From the NCBI GenBank assembly GCA_023664485.1, contig JAMPFK010000001.1, positions 391,888 through 455,887 of the forward strand: 64,000 bases of DNA. Reading direction: 5' to 3'. The notes under the pieces were generated by a model. That model was not told the origin of the DNA. It saw only the letters and a program-made list of their open reading frames with translations, and did no database searches. The translations under genes and the position numbers were made by a program. Below, one piece after another: positions 17,799 to 26,789 of this stretch (position 1 is its first letter; each line of letters opens with the position of its first letter). Origin of the DNA: Bacteroides fragilis. GTDB taxonomy: Bacteria > Bacillota > Clostridia > Lachnospirales > Lachnospiraceae.

Positions 17799-19259
17799 TT
17801 ATTGATTCACTTCTACGCCGAGAGATTCCTGTGCGGATGTCCATTTCCGGTTCCATTCGTCCATAATGTCATCCAGCGTTCTTGTACCGTAAAGGGCTGC
17901 TTCAAGAATCTCACAGTCAGGATAGTCGTTGTTGTTAATGCCAACTTCGCTTTCGTTGTTGACGTTATCGAATAAATCTTCTTCGCCTTCCGGAGCAGGG
18001 CTGTTGGAAAGAAGCGTTACGCCGTCAAATGCTTCCAGTACGGAAGGATATTCGCCGTCTTTGCGTGCCGGGATGCTTCCCTCATCCAGATAAATCGTGG
18101 ACTCTTCGATCAGCCATTTCATATAAAGCAGGGAAGCGATCTTATTCTCGTCGGAAGCATCCACATTGATGCCGAAGGAATAGTTTCCGCCGGATCCCGC
18201 ATACTGCTGCCCGTTCACGCTGATCGGGAAAGGCATGTAGCCGATATCGTCCGGGTTATCTCCCGCTTCCCTGAACTGCTCTACACACCAGGAGCCGAGT
18301 ACCATCGCAGCGTATTCGCCTCTGTTGATCGCGCCTTTGGAAGATTCCCAGTCGGTACTTGCCGGGTCGTCTTCAACAAGGCCGCGCGCCACGGATTCAT
18401 AAAGGATGTAGTAAACCGCATAAGGACCCGTCATATCATCTCTTTTTGCAAAAGGATTGCTCATATGTACCATGTTGTTCTTGAAGTCCGGATCGCCTGT
18501 CGCCGCACAGTCCGTATAGGCATCCCATGCGCCCATCGTCCAGCCTGCCGCAAAGTTCGTATAGAGCGGAACCGCGTCCGTATTGTCCTTGATGAGCTGT
18601 AAGTCAGCCAGGAACTCTTCCGGTGTTTTGGGCATTTCCGTGATTCCTGCATCCGCCCATACCTTCTTGTTGTATGCGATGCCGCTCGCCGTACCGCCGT
18701 TCGCAATGCCGTATACGACATTGTCAAACGTCTTTTCTTCTACGAAGTTGTAAATTTCGTTCAGTGTGCCGTAATCGCCAAGAGGCATGAAATATGTTGA
18801 CAATTCATTCTTTGCTACCGATGTCGGGATGAACATGATATCGCCCCAGTCGCCAGCCGTTAAACGAAGGGTCACGCCCTCTTCATAATCGGTCATTCCT
18901 TCATACTCGACGGTAATGTTCGGGTACAGCTGCATGAACTGCTCCGCATATCCCTTGTATACCGTATCAACGATATCCGTTCTGTTCGTCAGAATCTTGA
19001 TAGATGCCGTCAAGTCCTGATAATCCTCGCCGACGTTGATCTGGTCGATCGTCGGTACGCCGGACGCTGCGTCGGAACCGGCGCTGCTGTCCGCCGCACT
19101 GTCCGTTGAAGCGCTGCTGCCCGCCACCGTATTGTCCGCCGCAGAACTGCCGCTGTCCGTGCCGGAAGAAGCCGCTCCGCCGTCTCCGCCTCCACAGGCT
19201 GTTAAAGAAAATGCCATAACAGCCGCCAGTCCAAGTGCTGTCAATTTTTTGAGTTTCAT
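17799..19259 (-). CDS. Extracellular sugar-binding lipoprotein of the ABC importer
   Basis: A 486-residue solute-binding protein of the CUT1 group. The N-terminus is a lipoprotein signal peptide with lipobox LTACGGG (Cys at about residue 22), followed by a Ser/Ala/Asp-rich linker of about 45 residues that tethers the domain to the membrane. The mature domain has the usual two-lobe binding-protein features (for example AAMVLGSWCVEQFREAG). It is first in the mannan operon, so probably binds manno-oligosaccharides; substrate is inferred from context only. Confidence 0.9.
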   Translation of the reverse strand: MKLKKLTALGLAAVMAFSLTACGGGDGGAASSGTDSGSSAADNTVAGSSASTDSAADSSAGSDAASGVPTIDQINVGEDYQDLTASIKILTNRTDIVDTVYKGYAEQFMQLYPNITVEYEGMTDYEEGVTLRLTAGDWGDIMFIPTSVAKNELSTYFMPLGDYGTLNEIYNFVEEKTFDNVVYGIANGGTASGIAYNKKVWADAGITEMPKTPEEFLADLQLIKDNTDAVPLYTNFAAGWTMGAWDAYTDCAATGDPDFKNNMVHMSNPFAKRDDMTGPYAVYYILYESVARGLVEDDPASTDWESSKGAINRGEYAAMVLGSWCVEQFREAGDNPDDIGYMPFPISVNGQQYAGSGGNYSFGINVDASDENKIASLLYMKWLIEESTIYLDEGSIPARKDGEYPSVLEAFDGVTLLSNSPAPEGEEDLFDNVNNESEVGINNNDYPDCEILEAALYGTRTLDDIMDEWNRKWTSAQESLGVEVNQ

Positions 19260-19576
19260 AAATAAAGACCTCCCTTTTTTATTATTTGTTTAAAATTAAC
19301 CCGCTCAATTAGCTTAATTGTTAATTTATAATTAGTTTATATTAGCTTAATAATTTAGTCATCATTCATCCTTGCTTTTTATATCCAATTATTGATTAAT
19401 TTCGTCATTTCATCTATTTTTACAATAATTAAATAAAATTTTTATTTATTTTTACACATTTAAATATCATTTTTACTTAATTTTAGCTAAAAAATGTTAT
19501 TCGTCCTATCCATTCTAATTTATCTTTTTATTTTTTAGTTTTTTAATCTCTCATTCTTTATTTTTATATTCATTTC
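19260..19576. promoter_or_regulatory. AT-rich control region between the binding-protein gene and the AraC gene
   Basis: About 320 very AT-rich bases without a gene. It contains the 12-base palindrome TTTTAGCTAAAA at 19481-19492, found again at 24740-24751 upstream of the GH36 gene. It also holds CAATTAGCTTAATTG (19306-19320) and ATTAGCTTAAT near 19345. These are candidate operators for the LacI-family regulator at 21381-22424 or the adjacent AraC regulator. The promoter of the mannan operon should lie here, but I could not pick a single best one. Confidence 0.6.
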
Positions 19577-19605
19577 TTGCTTTTCCTCTCCCCGTACGAT
19601 AAAAT
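19577..19605 (+). promoter_or_regulatory. Predicted SigA promoter of the AraC-family regulator
   Basis: TTGCTT (19577-19582) and TAAAAT (19600-19605) with 17-base spacing, 35 bases before the ATG of the AraC gene. Confidence 0.55.
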
Positions 19606-19640
19606 AAAGGCATATTATTTCCGTCGGAGGAAAAAACTTT

Positions 19641-20585
19641 ATGTCCGAAAATTTTACATCTGAAGGCTTTACATCCGAAAATTTTGCGTCGGAATTCTTT
19701 AACTGCCTGATTTCGTCCGAGACGAGCAACCGCTTCTCCCTCTCCGATTACTTTGAGAACGCTTACCGGAGAGACTATGATTTCTGCGGGCAGCTTCCCT
19801 GTCTGTTCAGCAGAAGAACGGTATCCGTCACCTCCCCTTTTTCGCAGGAGACCGCCGGGCTGAACGCTTTCTGCCTGCTGTATACGACCGGAGGCGCGGG
19901 ACGGCTCTATTGCGACAACGCCGCGCATATCCATGCCGTTTATGAACTGACGCCGGGCACCCTCGCTTTCATAGACTGCGGCAGACACCATAAGCTCGTC
20001 TGTCAGCACAACATCTGGGAATATACGATCTGCTATGTCAGCTCCCCCGTCAGCAGCTACTACTATCAAAAGCTCGAAGCTATGGGCGGCTGCCTTTTCC
20101 GTCTGTCCTCCGATCCCGATGCGCTCCCCCTGTGGGAACGGTTCCTGAAAAACCAGACGGACGATGAAGTACACGGCCTGACACGCGCACAGGATCTGAC
20201 CGCCTTCTATACGCAGCTCTACTTAACGCGCACCAGACAGCTTCACGGCTCCCGCCATATCCCTTCCTATATTGCGGATATGAAAAAAAGCTTCGATACC
20301 GCTTACGGCGAAGCTTATTCTTTAGACGCGCTTTCGTTAAAATATCAGGTGAATAAATTCCGGATCTGCAGAGAATTCGCGAAATATTATGAGGATACGC
20401 CTCTGCAGTATTTGAATAAAGTCAGAATGGAAAGGGCAAAAGAACTGCTCCTGCATTCGGACGAAAAGATATGCGTTATCGGACAGCTCGTCGGGATCGA
20501 GAATACGAATCATTTTATCCGGCTCTTTAAAGAAAAGACCGGCGTAACGCCGCTCGTTTACAGGCGGGAGACGCCGGTGCTGTAA
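19641..20585 (+). CDS. AraC-family transcriptional regulator
   Basis: A 314-residue activator-type protein. An N-terminal cupin-like ligand domain (about residues 55-170) is followed by a C-terminal double helix-turn-helix (about 215-314; YSLDALSLKYQVNKFRICREF and KICVIGQLVGIENTNHFIRLF). It faces away from the mannan operon and is the likely activator of it. The first 21 codons are an imperfect tandem 15-base repeat encoding S-E-(N/G)-F-(T/A), which is unusual. The ATG at 19641 has GGAGG nine bases upstream. Confidence 0.88.
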   Translation: MSENFTSEGFTSENFASEFFNCLISSETSNRFSLSDYFENAYRRDYDFCGQLPCLFSRRTVSVTSPFSQETAGLNAFCLLYTTGGAGRLYCDNAAHIHAVYELTPGTLAFIDCGRHHKLVCQHNIWEYTICYVSSPVSSYYYQKLEAMGGCLFRLSSDPDALPLWERFLKNQTDDEVHGLTRAQDLTAFYTQLYLTRTRQLHGSRHIPSYIADMKKSFDTAYGEAYSLDALSLKYQVNKFRICREFAKYYEDTPLQYLNKVRMERAKELLLHSDEKICVIGQLVGIENTNHFIRLFKEKTGVTPLVYRRETPVL

Positions 20586-20642
20586 GACAGAATACAGACA
20601 GTATCAGCCGCATAACGACCTGCGGATGAGGAGTAATTCAAT

Positions 20643-20942
20643 TCACAACATATAGGTATATGACATATAATAGTTTTTGATCTCTTCTTTTGAACAATTT
20701 ATTTCATGCTTTCCCTTATAATCCTCAAGAACTTTCTGACTGATCTCCAGTTCGGGAAGCACATGCACATTTTTGGGGTCCCGCATTGTAAGGGCAGTAT
20801 ATTTCAACGCTTTATCCAGAAACATCGTTTTCTTCTTTTTATCGGCATCAAATCTGACTGCCCGCTTCACTTCATTTCCAATATTGACCATTTGCTCTAC
20901 AAGGGACAGGGCAAACCAGCGTTCATCTAAAACTGAATCCAT
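20643..20942 (-). CDS. Hypothetical protein paired with DUF5674 protein
   Basis: A 99-residue, mostly helical protein with RWFALSLVEQMVNIGNEVKRA, a basic stretch, then ALKYTALTMRDPKN and a C-terminal YYMSYTY. I recall similar small proteins adjacent to DUF5674 genes in diverse bacteria, but no function. It overlaps the upstream DUF5674 gene by 16 bases, so the two are translated from one message. The tight pair of small genes resembles a toxin-antitoxin arrangement, but no toxin motif is visible. Confidence 0.7.
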   Translation of the reverse strand: MDSVLDERWFALSLVEQMVNIGNEVKRAVRFDADKKKKTMFLDKALKYTALTMRDPKNVHVLPELEISQKVLEDYKGKHEINCSKEEIKNYYMSYTYML

Positions 20943-21283
20943 TTGCAGATCACCTCCGTCGCTCTGGCTTCTATATCTGAATCCAGAATTCCCATCCCGC
21001 CTCTTGGGAATCCATGAAGCTGGTTATTATGAATATTAATAAAGGAATCATATTCTAAAATATCCTCAATACTGTCATTATCGAGCCATAAATTAAATCC
21101 CCACATATCAATTTCTTCAGAACCTTTTTGCTCCTTGAGATAATCCGCCAGTTCGTAGTGCATATCTGCATCAAGCGCCACCAGTTCTTTTTCAGTATCG
21201 ACAACGCCTTTCACAAATCCATTCGGAAAATCTCTTATACCAATAATATCCCGTATCGTCTTTTTCTCATCTAATATAAACAT
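20927..21283 (-). CDS. DUF5674 family protein
   Basis: A 118-residue protein whose pattern FVKGVVDTEKELVAL, MHYELADYL, GSEEIDMWGFNLW, EYDSFINI and GILDSDIEARATEVI fits DUF5674. No function is known for the family. The start at 21283 (MFILDEKK) is preferred; the ATG 12 bases earlier belongs to the recurring GAAAGGAATGGTTATT leader. It is the first gene of a two-gene unit located between the AraC and LacI regulators of the mannan locus, with no obvious link to sugar use. It may be an insertion. Confidence 0.72.
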   Translation of the reverse strand: MFILDEKKTIRDIIGIRDFPNGFVKGVVDTEKELVALDADMHYELADYLKEQKGSEEIDMWGFNLWLDNDSIEDILEYDSFINIHNNQLHGFPRGGMGILDSDIEARATEVICKWIQF

Positions 21284-21286
21284 ATA

Positions 21287-21368
21287 AATAACCATTCCTT
21301 TCTCTCAGCCCGCGATATTTGATGCCGCAAGGCACAAATTCGCCTGTGAAAAATTTATTTTTCACAGT
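21287..21368 (-). repeat. Dispersed leader repeat, copy 3
   Basis: 82 bases that are almost identical (about three differences by eye) to 39096-39177 upstream of the WYL regulator gene. On the minus strand the order is: AT-rich hairpin (CTGTGAAAAA/TTTTTCACAG), then GAATTTGTGCC, then GGCTGAGAGAAAGGAATGGTTATT, then the start codon. The GGCACAAATTC segment is shared with the longer repeats at 12202 and 34028. Confidence 0.8.
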
Positions 21369-21380
21369 AATATCCCCACA

Positions 21381-22424
21381 TCAAATAAAAGCTTCATCTT
21401 TTTTATCCGCTTTCCGCACGCTGCTGCGCTCGACCAGGCTTCCGTTCACAACATGCACCTTCGTTCCGGCCGCAGCATTCTCGATCCGTTTCACGAGACA
21501 GGACATCGCTACTCTGGTCATTTCGGCCATATCGACGGAGTAGGTCGTGATCCTGGAATCTCCGAGCTCTGCGTATAAATAATCGTCGTAGCCGACCACC
21601 GAAATATCCTCCGGTACCCGGTAGCCTTTTCCCGCAAGCTGCCCGATCAGGGCATGCGCGGTCACATCGTTGTTGCAGACGAAGGCTTCCGGCATATTGT
21701 CCTCCGGAAAGGAAAAGGTATAATTGACTCCGATCAGCCCGTCTCCATAGCCCCTGTCTTTGATGACCCATTCCGGGTTCTGTTCCAGACCGTGCTCCAT
21801 CAGGGCCTTGCAGTAGCCGAAATAACGGTCGGTGATGCTTTCCGTATACATCAGGCTCCCCACATAGGCGATGCGCGTATGCCCGTTCTGAATCAGGTAT
21901 TCCGTCATCCGGTACATCCCGTAAAACCCGGCCGAAATGACGGAATCCACGATTTCTTCATCGTCATAGAAGTCCAGAAAGACCATCGGGATCCTCTTAT
22001 TCTGATAGAGCATTTTCAAATAATCCCGCTTGGGTTTGCCGATAACGATAATGCCGTCTATCCGCTCTTCCCCCAGCAGTTTGGGAGACGCGAGCGCATC
22101 CTCATCGAATTCCGCTACGACTTCCAGCATGGAAAAGCAATTCTCTTTGAGCGCACGCGTCGCAAGCTCCTGATACATTTTCCAGTAAAAAGAAGCGAAC
22201 TTCGCAAAATATCTTTCAAAAGCAATGACGCCGACCGTATAGGATTTCGCCTTTTCCTGCCTGACGGAATGAACGGGCATGTAGCCCATTTCATCCGCCA
22301 GCGCCCTGATCCTGACCCGCATTTCCTCGCTGACGCCCTTTTGCCCGGATAACGCTTTCGATACGGTGACGACGCTGACGCCGACCCGCTCCGCGATATC
22401 CGCAAGCCTTACCGTTTTTATCAT
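21381..22424 (-). CDS. LacI-family transcriptional regulator
   Basis: A 347-residue repressor. The N-terminal helix-turn-helix reads TVRLADIAERVGVSVVTVSK with hinge sequence following, and the rest is a periplasmic-binding-like sugar sensor domain. The start at 22424 matches the family. The ATG at 22436 is part of the repeated leader. It lies just downstream of GH36 alpha-galactosidase in the same orientation. The shared palindrome TTTTAGCTAAAA before GH36 and before the mannan operon is a reasonable operator for it. Confidence 0.92.
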   Translation of the reverse strand: MIKTVRLADIAERVGVSVVTVSKALSGQKGVSEEMRVRIRALADEMGYMPVHSVRQEKAKSYTVGVIAFERYFAKFASFYWKMYQELATRALKENCFSMLEVVAEFDEDALASPKLLGEERIDGIIVIGKPKRDYLKMLYQNKRIPMVFLDFYDDEEIVDSVISAGFYGMYRMTEYLIQNGHTRIAYVGSLMYTESITDRYFGYCKALMEHGLEQNPEWVIKDRGYGDGLIGVNYTFSFPEDNMPEAFVCNNDVTAHALIGQLAGKGYRVPEDISVVGYDDYLYAELGDSRITTYSVDMAEMTRVAMSCLVKRIENAAAGTKVHVVNGSLVERSSVRKADKKDEAFI

Positions 22425-22459
22425 CTCTATAACCATGCCTTTCTCTCAACCTGCGGATT

Positions 22460-24667
22460 TTACTCTACCGCCGTAAGATGTATCAGTTTTGCCATAAAAT
22501 CTCCCCGGAAATCCGGTATCAAAAGGCCGGCCTTCATCAGCGTATCGCCGCTGCAGACCCTGGGCCGTACCGTATCATCGTTCACAAAACGCACCTCGTA
22601 GCGTTTTTCCTCCGAAAGCCCTTTTAATAAAAGGCGTCTGGACTTGAAATTCGCGCGGCAGAGCACCTGCACGAAAGTTACGAGCGATTCTTCTTTTCCC
22701 CCGCTGACCACCTGCCAGCAGTCGAACTTATGATTCTGCCCATAAGAAGCGAGACGGTAATAGTCCCCCTCCCGGATCAAATCGTTGTACTGGTGATATA
22801 ACGCTACCTGCTCCGGTATCTGTTTCCGATCCTCCTCCGGTATTTTCGTCACATCCAGCTCATAGCCGAAAGTTCCCGCCAGCGCGACGATTCCCCTCGT
22901 TTCAAAAGGCGTGGCCCTTCCCACCGAATGATTCGGGCAGTCGGACACATGCGCGCCTATCGTGGAAAGCGGATAGAGCAGCGCCGTCCCTTCCTGTATT
23001 TCCAGCCGTTCGATGGCATCCGTATCGTCCGAGCACCAGATCTGCGGGCTGTAATAGAGCATTCCCGGATCAAAACGCGCGCCGCCGCTGGAACAGTTCT
23101 CCAGGAGCAGATGCGGGAACTCTTTTATCAGACGCCCCTGCATTTCATATACCGCGAGCATGTACCTGTGATAAATTTCCCCCTGCCTGTCGGCGGGCAG
23201 CGCTGCGCTGCCGATATCCGTCAGCGGCCGGTTCATATCCCATTTGACATATTCGACGTTCGCGCTCCGCAGTACGGAAGCCACCATCTCATAAACAGAA
23301 TCGGCAACCTCTTTTCTCGACAGATCCAGCACGAACTGCTGTCTGGCCTGCGACGCCGGCCTGCCCGGAATCGCGATCGCCCAGTCCGGGTGTTCCCGGT
23401 AAAGATCCGAATCCGGTGAGATCATTTCCGGCTCGAACCAGATACCGAATTTCATGCCCAGCTTATTGACCTCATCCACCAGGTATTTCAGGCCGCCTTT
23501 TAACTTGTCCTCATTTACCTGCCAGTCGCCGAGCGCGCAGTCGTCATTGTTCCTTTTTCCGAACCAGCCGTCGTCCATGACGAGCATCTCTATGCCAAGC
23601 GCAGAGGCTTCTTTTGCAATCGCCAGAAGTTTGTCCGTATCGAATTCAAAATAGGTCGCTTCCCAGTTGTTGATCAGGATCGGCCGTTTCCGGTTCCGGT
23701 ATTCCCCGCGGATCAAATGCTTTCTGTACAGCGTATGGAACGTATTCGTCATCGCATCCAGGCCCTTATCCGTATAGAGCATCACAACCTCAGGCGCCTG
23801 AAAACGCTCTCCGGCTTCGAGCTTCCAGCAGAAATTTTCGGGATGAATGCCCATGGACATCCGCACATAATCAAACTGCGTTACTTCCGCCTGCGCGCGG
23901 AAATTCCCCGAATAAACGAAGTTCATGGCATAGACCTCTCCGTTCTCCTGCGTCGTATTCTTTCCGACCAGCGCAAGAAAAGGATGATCCTGATGGCTGG
24001 ATTCTCCCCGCATGGAGCTCGCATTCTGAATGCCGTAGCCCAGCGTCTTCCTCTGGATATGGCGTTCCCGTCCCCAGCTTCCATGCAGCGTGATCATATC
24101 ATAGTCGCGGTTATCCATATCGAGACATGCGGAATATACCTTCGTCAGATAAAAAGGCTCCGTCCCGGTATTGCTCACCCGAACGCTCCTGGTAATCGCA
24201 TCCGTATCCCGGAATACCGTATACAAAAGCTCGACCTGCATTCCAACATACCTGTCCTCGCAGAGAAGCTTTAATGTCATACACTCTTCCGCCGTACCGA
24301 AGGTGGCGGGCAGGCCCGCAAGCTCCGGTTTTCCCTCCATAATCTCATAAGATACAAAGGAAAGCATGGCGCCGGCATGGCCGCCGGCAGTCCGGATGCT
24401 CAGACAGCTCTCCCGGCAGTCCCCCGTGCCGCCCGCAGGATATTCAAAAGGAAAACAGTCATAGAAAGAGCATCGCTCCCTGTTATTTTCGCCCGGCACA
24501 AAAGGCGCTTCCTCCGTCCGCAGCAAATAGGAAACATCCGCATCCTTTAAGCGCCTTCCATAATAAATATGTCCTATAAAATTTTCCGCATCCACAATGC
24601 CGATCAGATAGCTTGTATCCGGCGTATCCAATTTAAAGATCCGTTCCTGTTCGTGGTAAGTTATCAT
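22460..24667 (-). CDS. Alpha-galactosidase, GH36
   Basis: A 735-residue GH36 enzyme. It has the N-terminal beta-supersandwich, then the catalytic barrel with LVMDDGWFGKRNND, the nucleophile motif VKWDMNR and the acid/base region CSSGGARFDPGMLYY...CSDDTDAIER. It would remove alpha-galactosyl side chains from galactomannan oligosaccharides or raffinose-type sugars inside the cell; no signal peptide is present. The ATG at 24667 has GAAGGGAG upstream. It is followed by the LacI gene 35 bases downstream. Confidence 0.95.
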   Translation of the reverse strand: MITYHEQERIFKLDTPDTSYLIGIVDAENFIGHIYYGRRLKDADVSYLLRTEEAPFVPGENNRERCSFYDCFPFEYPAGGTGDCRESCLSIRTAGGHAGAMLSFVSYEIMEGKPELAGLPATFGTAEECMTLKLLCEDRYVGMQVELLYTVFRDTDAITRSVRVSNTGTEPFYLTKVYSACLDMDNRDYDMITLHGSWGRERHIQRKTLGYGIQNASSMRGESSHQDHPFLALVGKNTTQENGEVYAMNFVYSGNFRAQAEVTQFDYVRMSMGIHPENFCWKLEAGERFQAPEVVMLYTDKGLDAMTNTFHTLYRKHLIRGEYRNRKRPILINNWEATYFEFDTDKLLAIAKEASALGIEMLVMDDGWFGKRNNDDCALGDWQVNEDKLKGGLKYLVDEVNKLGMKFGIWFEPEMISPDSDLYREHPDWAIAIPGRPASQARQQFVLDLSRKEVADSVYEMVASVLRSANVEYVKWDMNRPLTDIGSAALPADRQGEIYHRYMLAVYEMQGRLIKEFPHLLLENCSSGGARFDPGMLYYSPQIWCSDDTDAIERLEIQEGTALLYPLSTIGAHVSDCPNHSVGRATPFETRGIVALAGTFGYELDVTKIPEEDRKQIPEQVALYHQYNDLIREGDYYRLASYGQNHKFDCWQVVSGGKEESLVTFVQVLCRANFKSRRLLLKGLSEEKRYEVRFVNDDTVRPRVCSGDTLMKAGLLIPDFRGDFMAKLIHLTAVE

Positions 24668-24739
24668 TCCGCTGTTCTCCCTTCGATAAAAATACTTGCT
24701 GTTTCCAGAATAGCATACTTTATCCAATTTTTAAACAGT

Positions 24740-24751
24740 TTTTAGCTAAAA
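24740..24751. promoter_or_regulatory. Palindrome TTTTAGCTAAAA, candidate LacI operator
   Basis: Exact 12-base palindrome 73 bases upstream of the GH36 start. It is identical to one at 19481-19492 in the control region of the mannan operon. LacI-family operators are typically palindromes of this size. Assignment to the adjacent LacI regulator is inferred. Confidence 0.5.
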
Positions 24752-24774
24752 GAATTATTTTTTAATTTATTTAG

Positions 24775-25503
24775 TTAATCAAATAATATCTCATCCACCG
24801 TTACGAACTCATAGCCCTGCGTCTGCAGTTCATCCACGACACGGAGAGCCGCCGTCACCGTCGATGCATAACTGTCGTGCATGAGGATGATCGCGTTTTC
24901 CTTCGCCTTCGACAGCACCTTTCTCGTCACACCGTCCGCATTGCCGGAGCACCAGTCCAGCGGGTCGATCGTCCAGAGCACCGGAAACATATTCAGCTCG
25001 GCTTCCAGGGATTTTTCCCAGGTGCCGTAAGGCGGGCGGACGAACAGGACTTCTTCCCCCGTAATCCCGCTAATGATCTCATTGGTCTTTACAAGCTCCT
25101 GCTTGAACGCGTCCAGGCTGCCGGATCTGAGCTGCATGTGGCTGTAGGTGTGGTTGCCGATCAGATGGCCTTCCTCCTTCATCCTTTCGATGATATCGGG
25201 ATAAAGCTCCGCATGTTCCCCTGTTACAAAAAAAGTGGCGCAGACGTCCCGCTCCTTCAATCCGTCCAAAAGCTGCTCCGTATAGTAAGGATGGGGGCCG
25301 TCGTCAAATGTCAGGGCGATCTTGCGCGTCTCCGTTTCCTTCCGCTCCGTTATGACCTTTTCTACCACGATACTGTCCTCCGCTATTCTTTCCTGCACAT
25401 TGAACCGCTCTTCCGCTTCCCCGGCCTGCTTTCTTCCTAACCAGTAAAAAAGCAGACTCACTATCCATACCATCAAAAAGATCAAAAACCTCTTTTTCCG
25501 CAT
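24775..25503 (-). CDS. Polysaccharide deacetylase (NodB domain)
   Basis: A 242-residue CE4 enzyme with an N-terminal membrane anchor (residues 5-22). The NodB domain shows the metal-binding and catalytic motifs TFDDGPHP, HTYSH, RPPYGTWEKS, and a C-terminal ILMHDSY. It would deacetylate peptidoglycan or another surface polymer outside the membrane. It is a single gene between GH36 and the sensor kinase. Confidence 0.92.
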   Translation of the reverse strand: MRKKRFLIFLMVWIVSLLFYWLGRKQAGEAEERFNVQERIAEDSIVVEKVITERKETETRKIALTFDDGPHPYYTEQLLDGLKERDVCATFFVTGEHAELYPDIIERMKEEGHLIGNHTYSHMQLRSGSLDAFKQELVKTNEIISGITGEEVLFVRPPYGTWEKSLEAELNMFPVLWTIDPLDWCSGNADGVTRKVLSKAKENAIILMHDSYASTVTAALRVVDELQTQGYEFVTVDEILFD

Positions 25504-25587
25504 ACGAGAATCTGCTCCCTGCCCATATTCAATAATATATATGCCGTTTCCTGCCGTTTTAGGATAAAGAGATGCGCCGCTGCATCA

Positions 25588-26763
25588 TCATAACGTTATC
25601 ACGAACGCCTTGGCCATGCCGTCGGCGCATTGGCGCTCCAGCCGCAGTTCCCCGCCGTGCATCTGAACGATTTTGGAAGCAATGCTGAGTCCGAGGCCGC
25701 TGCCGCCACTCGTGCTCCTCGTCTTATCGCCTCTGGAAAAAGGCTCAAAAATATGCGCCGCCAGCCCGTCCTCTATCGGCGTTCCGTTGTCCGCTATACG
25801 GATCCGATATGCCTCGTCCAGGCTGACGCAGACCTTCGTTCCCCTGTCATTATATCTGACCGCATTGGTCAATATATTCGTAACAGCCCGCCCCATCTGC
25901 GTTCTGTCCATTTCGCAGGGAAACGCCCGCTCCGGTATCCGGATATCCAGTTCGATGCCGTTCTCTTCAAAATCGGCATAGAGCAGCGCGATATTCTCCC
26001 GCAGCAATTCCCCCAGATCCCCTTTTTCCCTGTGCAGGGAAAACCCGTCGCTGTCCATTTTCACATATTCGAACAAAAGCGTGATCAAATCGTCCATTCG
26101 CAGCGATTTCGCATAAATCGCCCGCAGATATTCTTTTCTTTTTGCCTCCTCCGGCACCATATCATCGACGAGCGCCTTCGCGTAACCGCAGACCGTCGTG
26201 AGCGGCGTTTTGATATCGTGGGCAATATCGGACAGCAGCAGATTCCGCTGGCTGTCATAAGCCTCCTTACGCGCCTTTTCCTCCACCAGCAGCTCCTTCA
26301 TCTTTCCCGACACGGCCCGGTAGTACCAGTAGGCTGAAATGAAATAGGGAAGCAGCGTGAGCGCAAACAGAATCAGGAAAAGAAAGATGACCGCCACCTG
26401 ATACAGCTCGATCAGCCCGGCGTCGGTGACGTCCGCCAGTACCGGGGAGGTGATATCGACGCGCAGCCCGTTCTCCATATTCCGGCCGATGGATACCTGC
26501 ACCCAGGCCGCTATCCTGTCGGGCAGAAGCGCCGCCGCGGAAAGCAGCAGCATCTGCAGCATGAGCAGCAGGATGCTCCCGCTTCCCGCCGTCACGGAAA
26601 ACCGGATGTGCATCGTCTCCGCCAAAAAGGGCTCCACGATCAGACGATATCCCATGCCAAGCAGCTCTTCGCTGATATAGATGAACAGCATGATGACCAG
26701 AAAGCGCTGTAACAGGAACCATTTTAAAGATTTTGTGCCCCTCCGGGCGTTCGTTGTTTCCAT
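25588..26763 (-). CDS. Sensor histidine kinase
   Basis: A 391-residue membrane kinase: helix at about 17-35, second hydrophobic segment at about 62-80, third at about 122-146, HisKA domain with phosphoacceptor His182 in SDIAHDIKTPLTT, and an ATPase domain with NILTNAVRYNDRG, IADNGTPI and GGSGLGLSIASKI. It resembles VanS-type kinases. It is the third gene of an operon with a DUF975 protein and the response regulator. The signal sensed is unknown. Confidence 0.92.
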   Translation of the reverse strand: METTNARRGTKSLKWFLLQRFLVIMLFIYISEELLGMGYRLIVEPFLAETMHIRFSVTAGSGSILLLMLQMLLLSAAALLPDRIAAWVQVSIGRNMENGLRVDITSPVLADVTDAGLIELYQVAVIFLFLILFALTLLPYFISAYWYYRAVSGKMKELLVEEKARKEAYDSQRNLLLSDIAHDIKTPLTTVCGYAKALVDDMVPEEAKRKEYLRAIYAKSLRMDDLITLLFEYVKMDSDGFSLHREKGDLGELLRENIALLYADFEENGIELDIRIPERAFPCEMDRTQMGRAVTNILTNAVRYNDRGTKVCVSLDEAYRIRIADNGTPIEDGLAAHIFEPFSRGDKTRSTSGGSGLGLSIASKIVQMHGGELRLERQCADGMAKAFVITL

Positions 26764-26789
26764 TTTATTGCATGCCCTTCATTCCCCGC

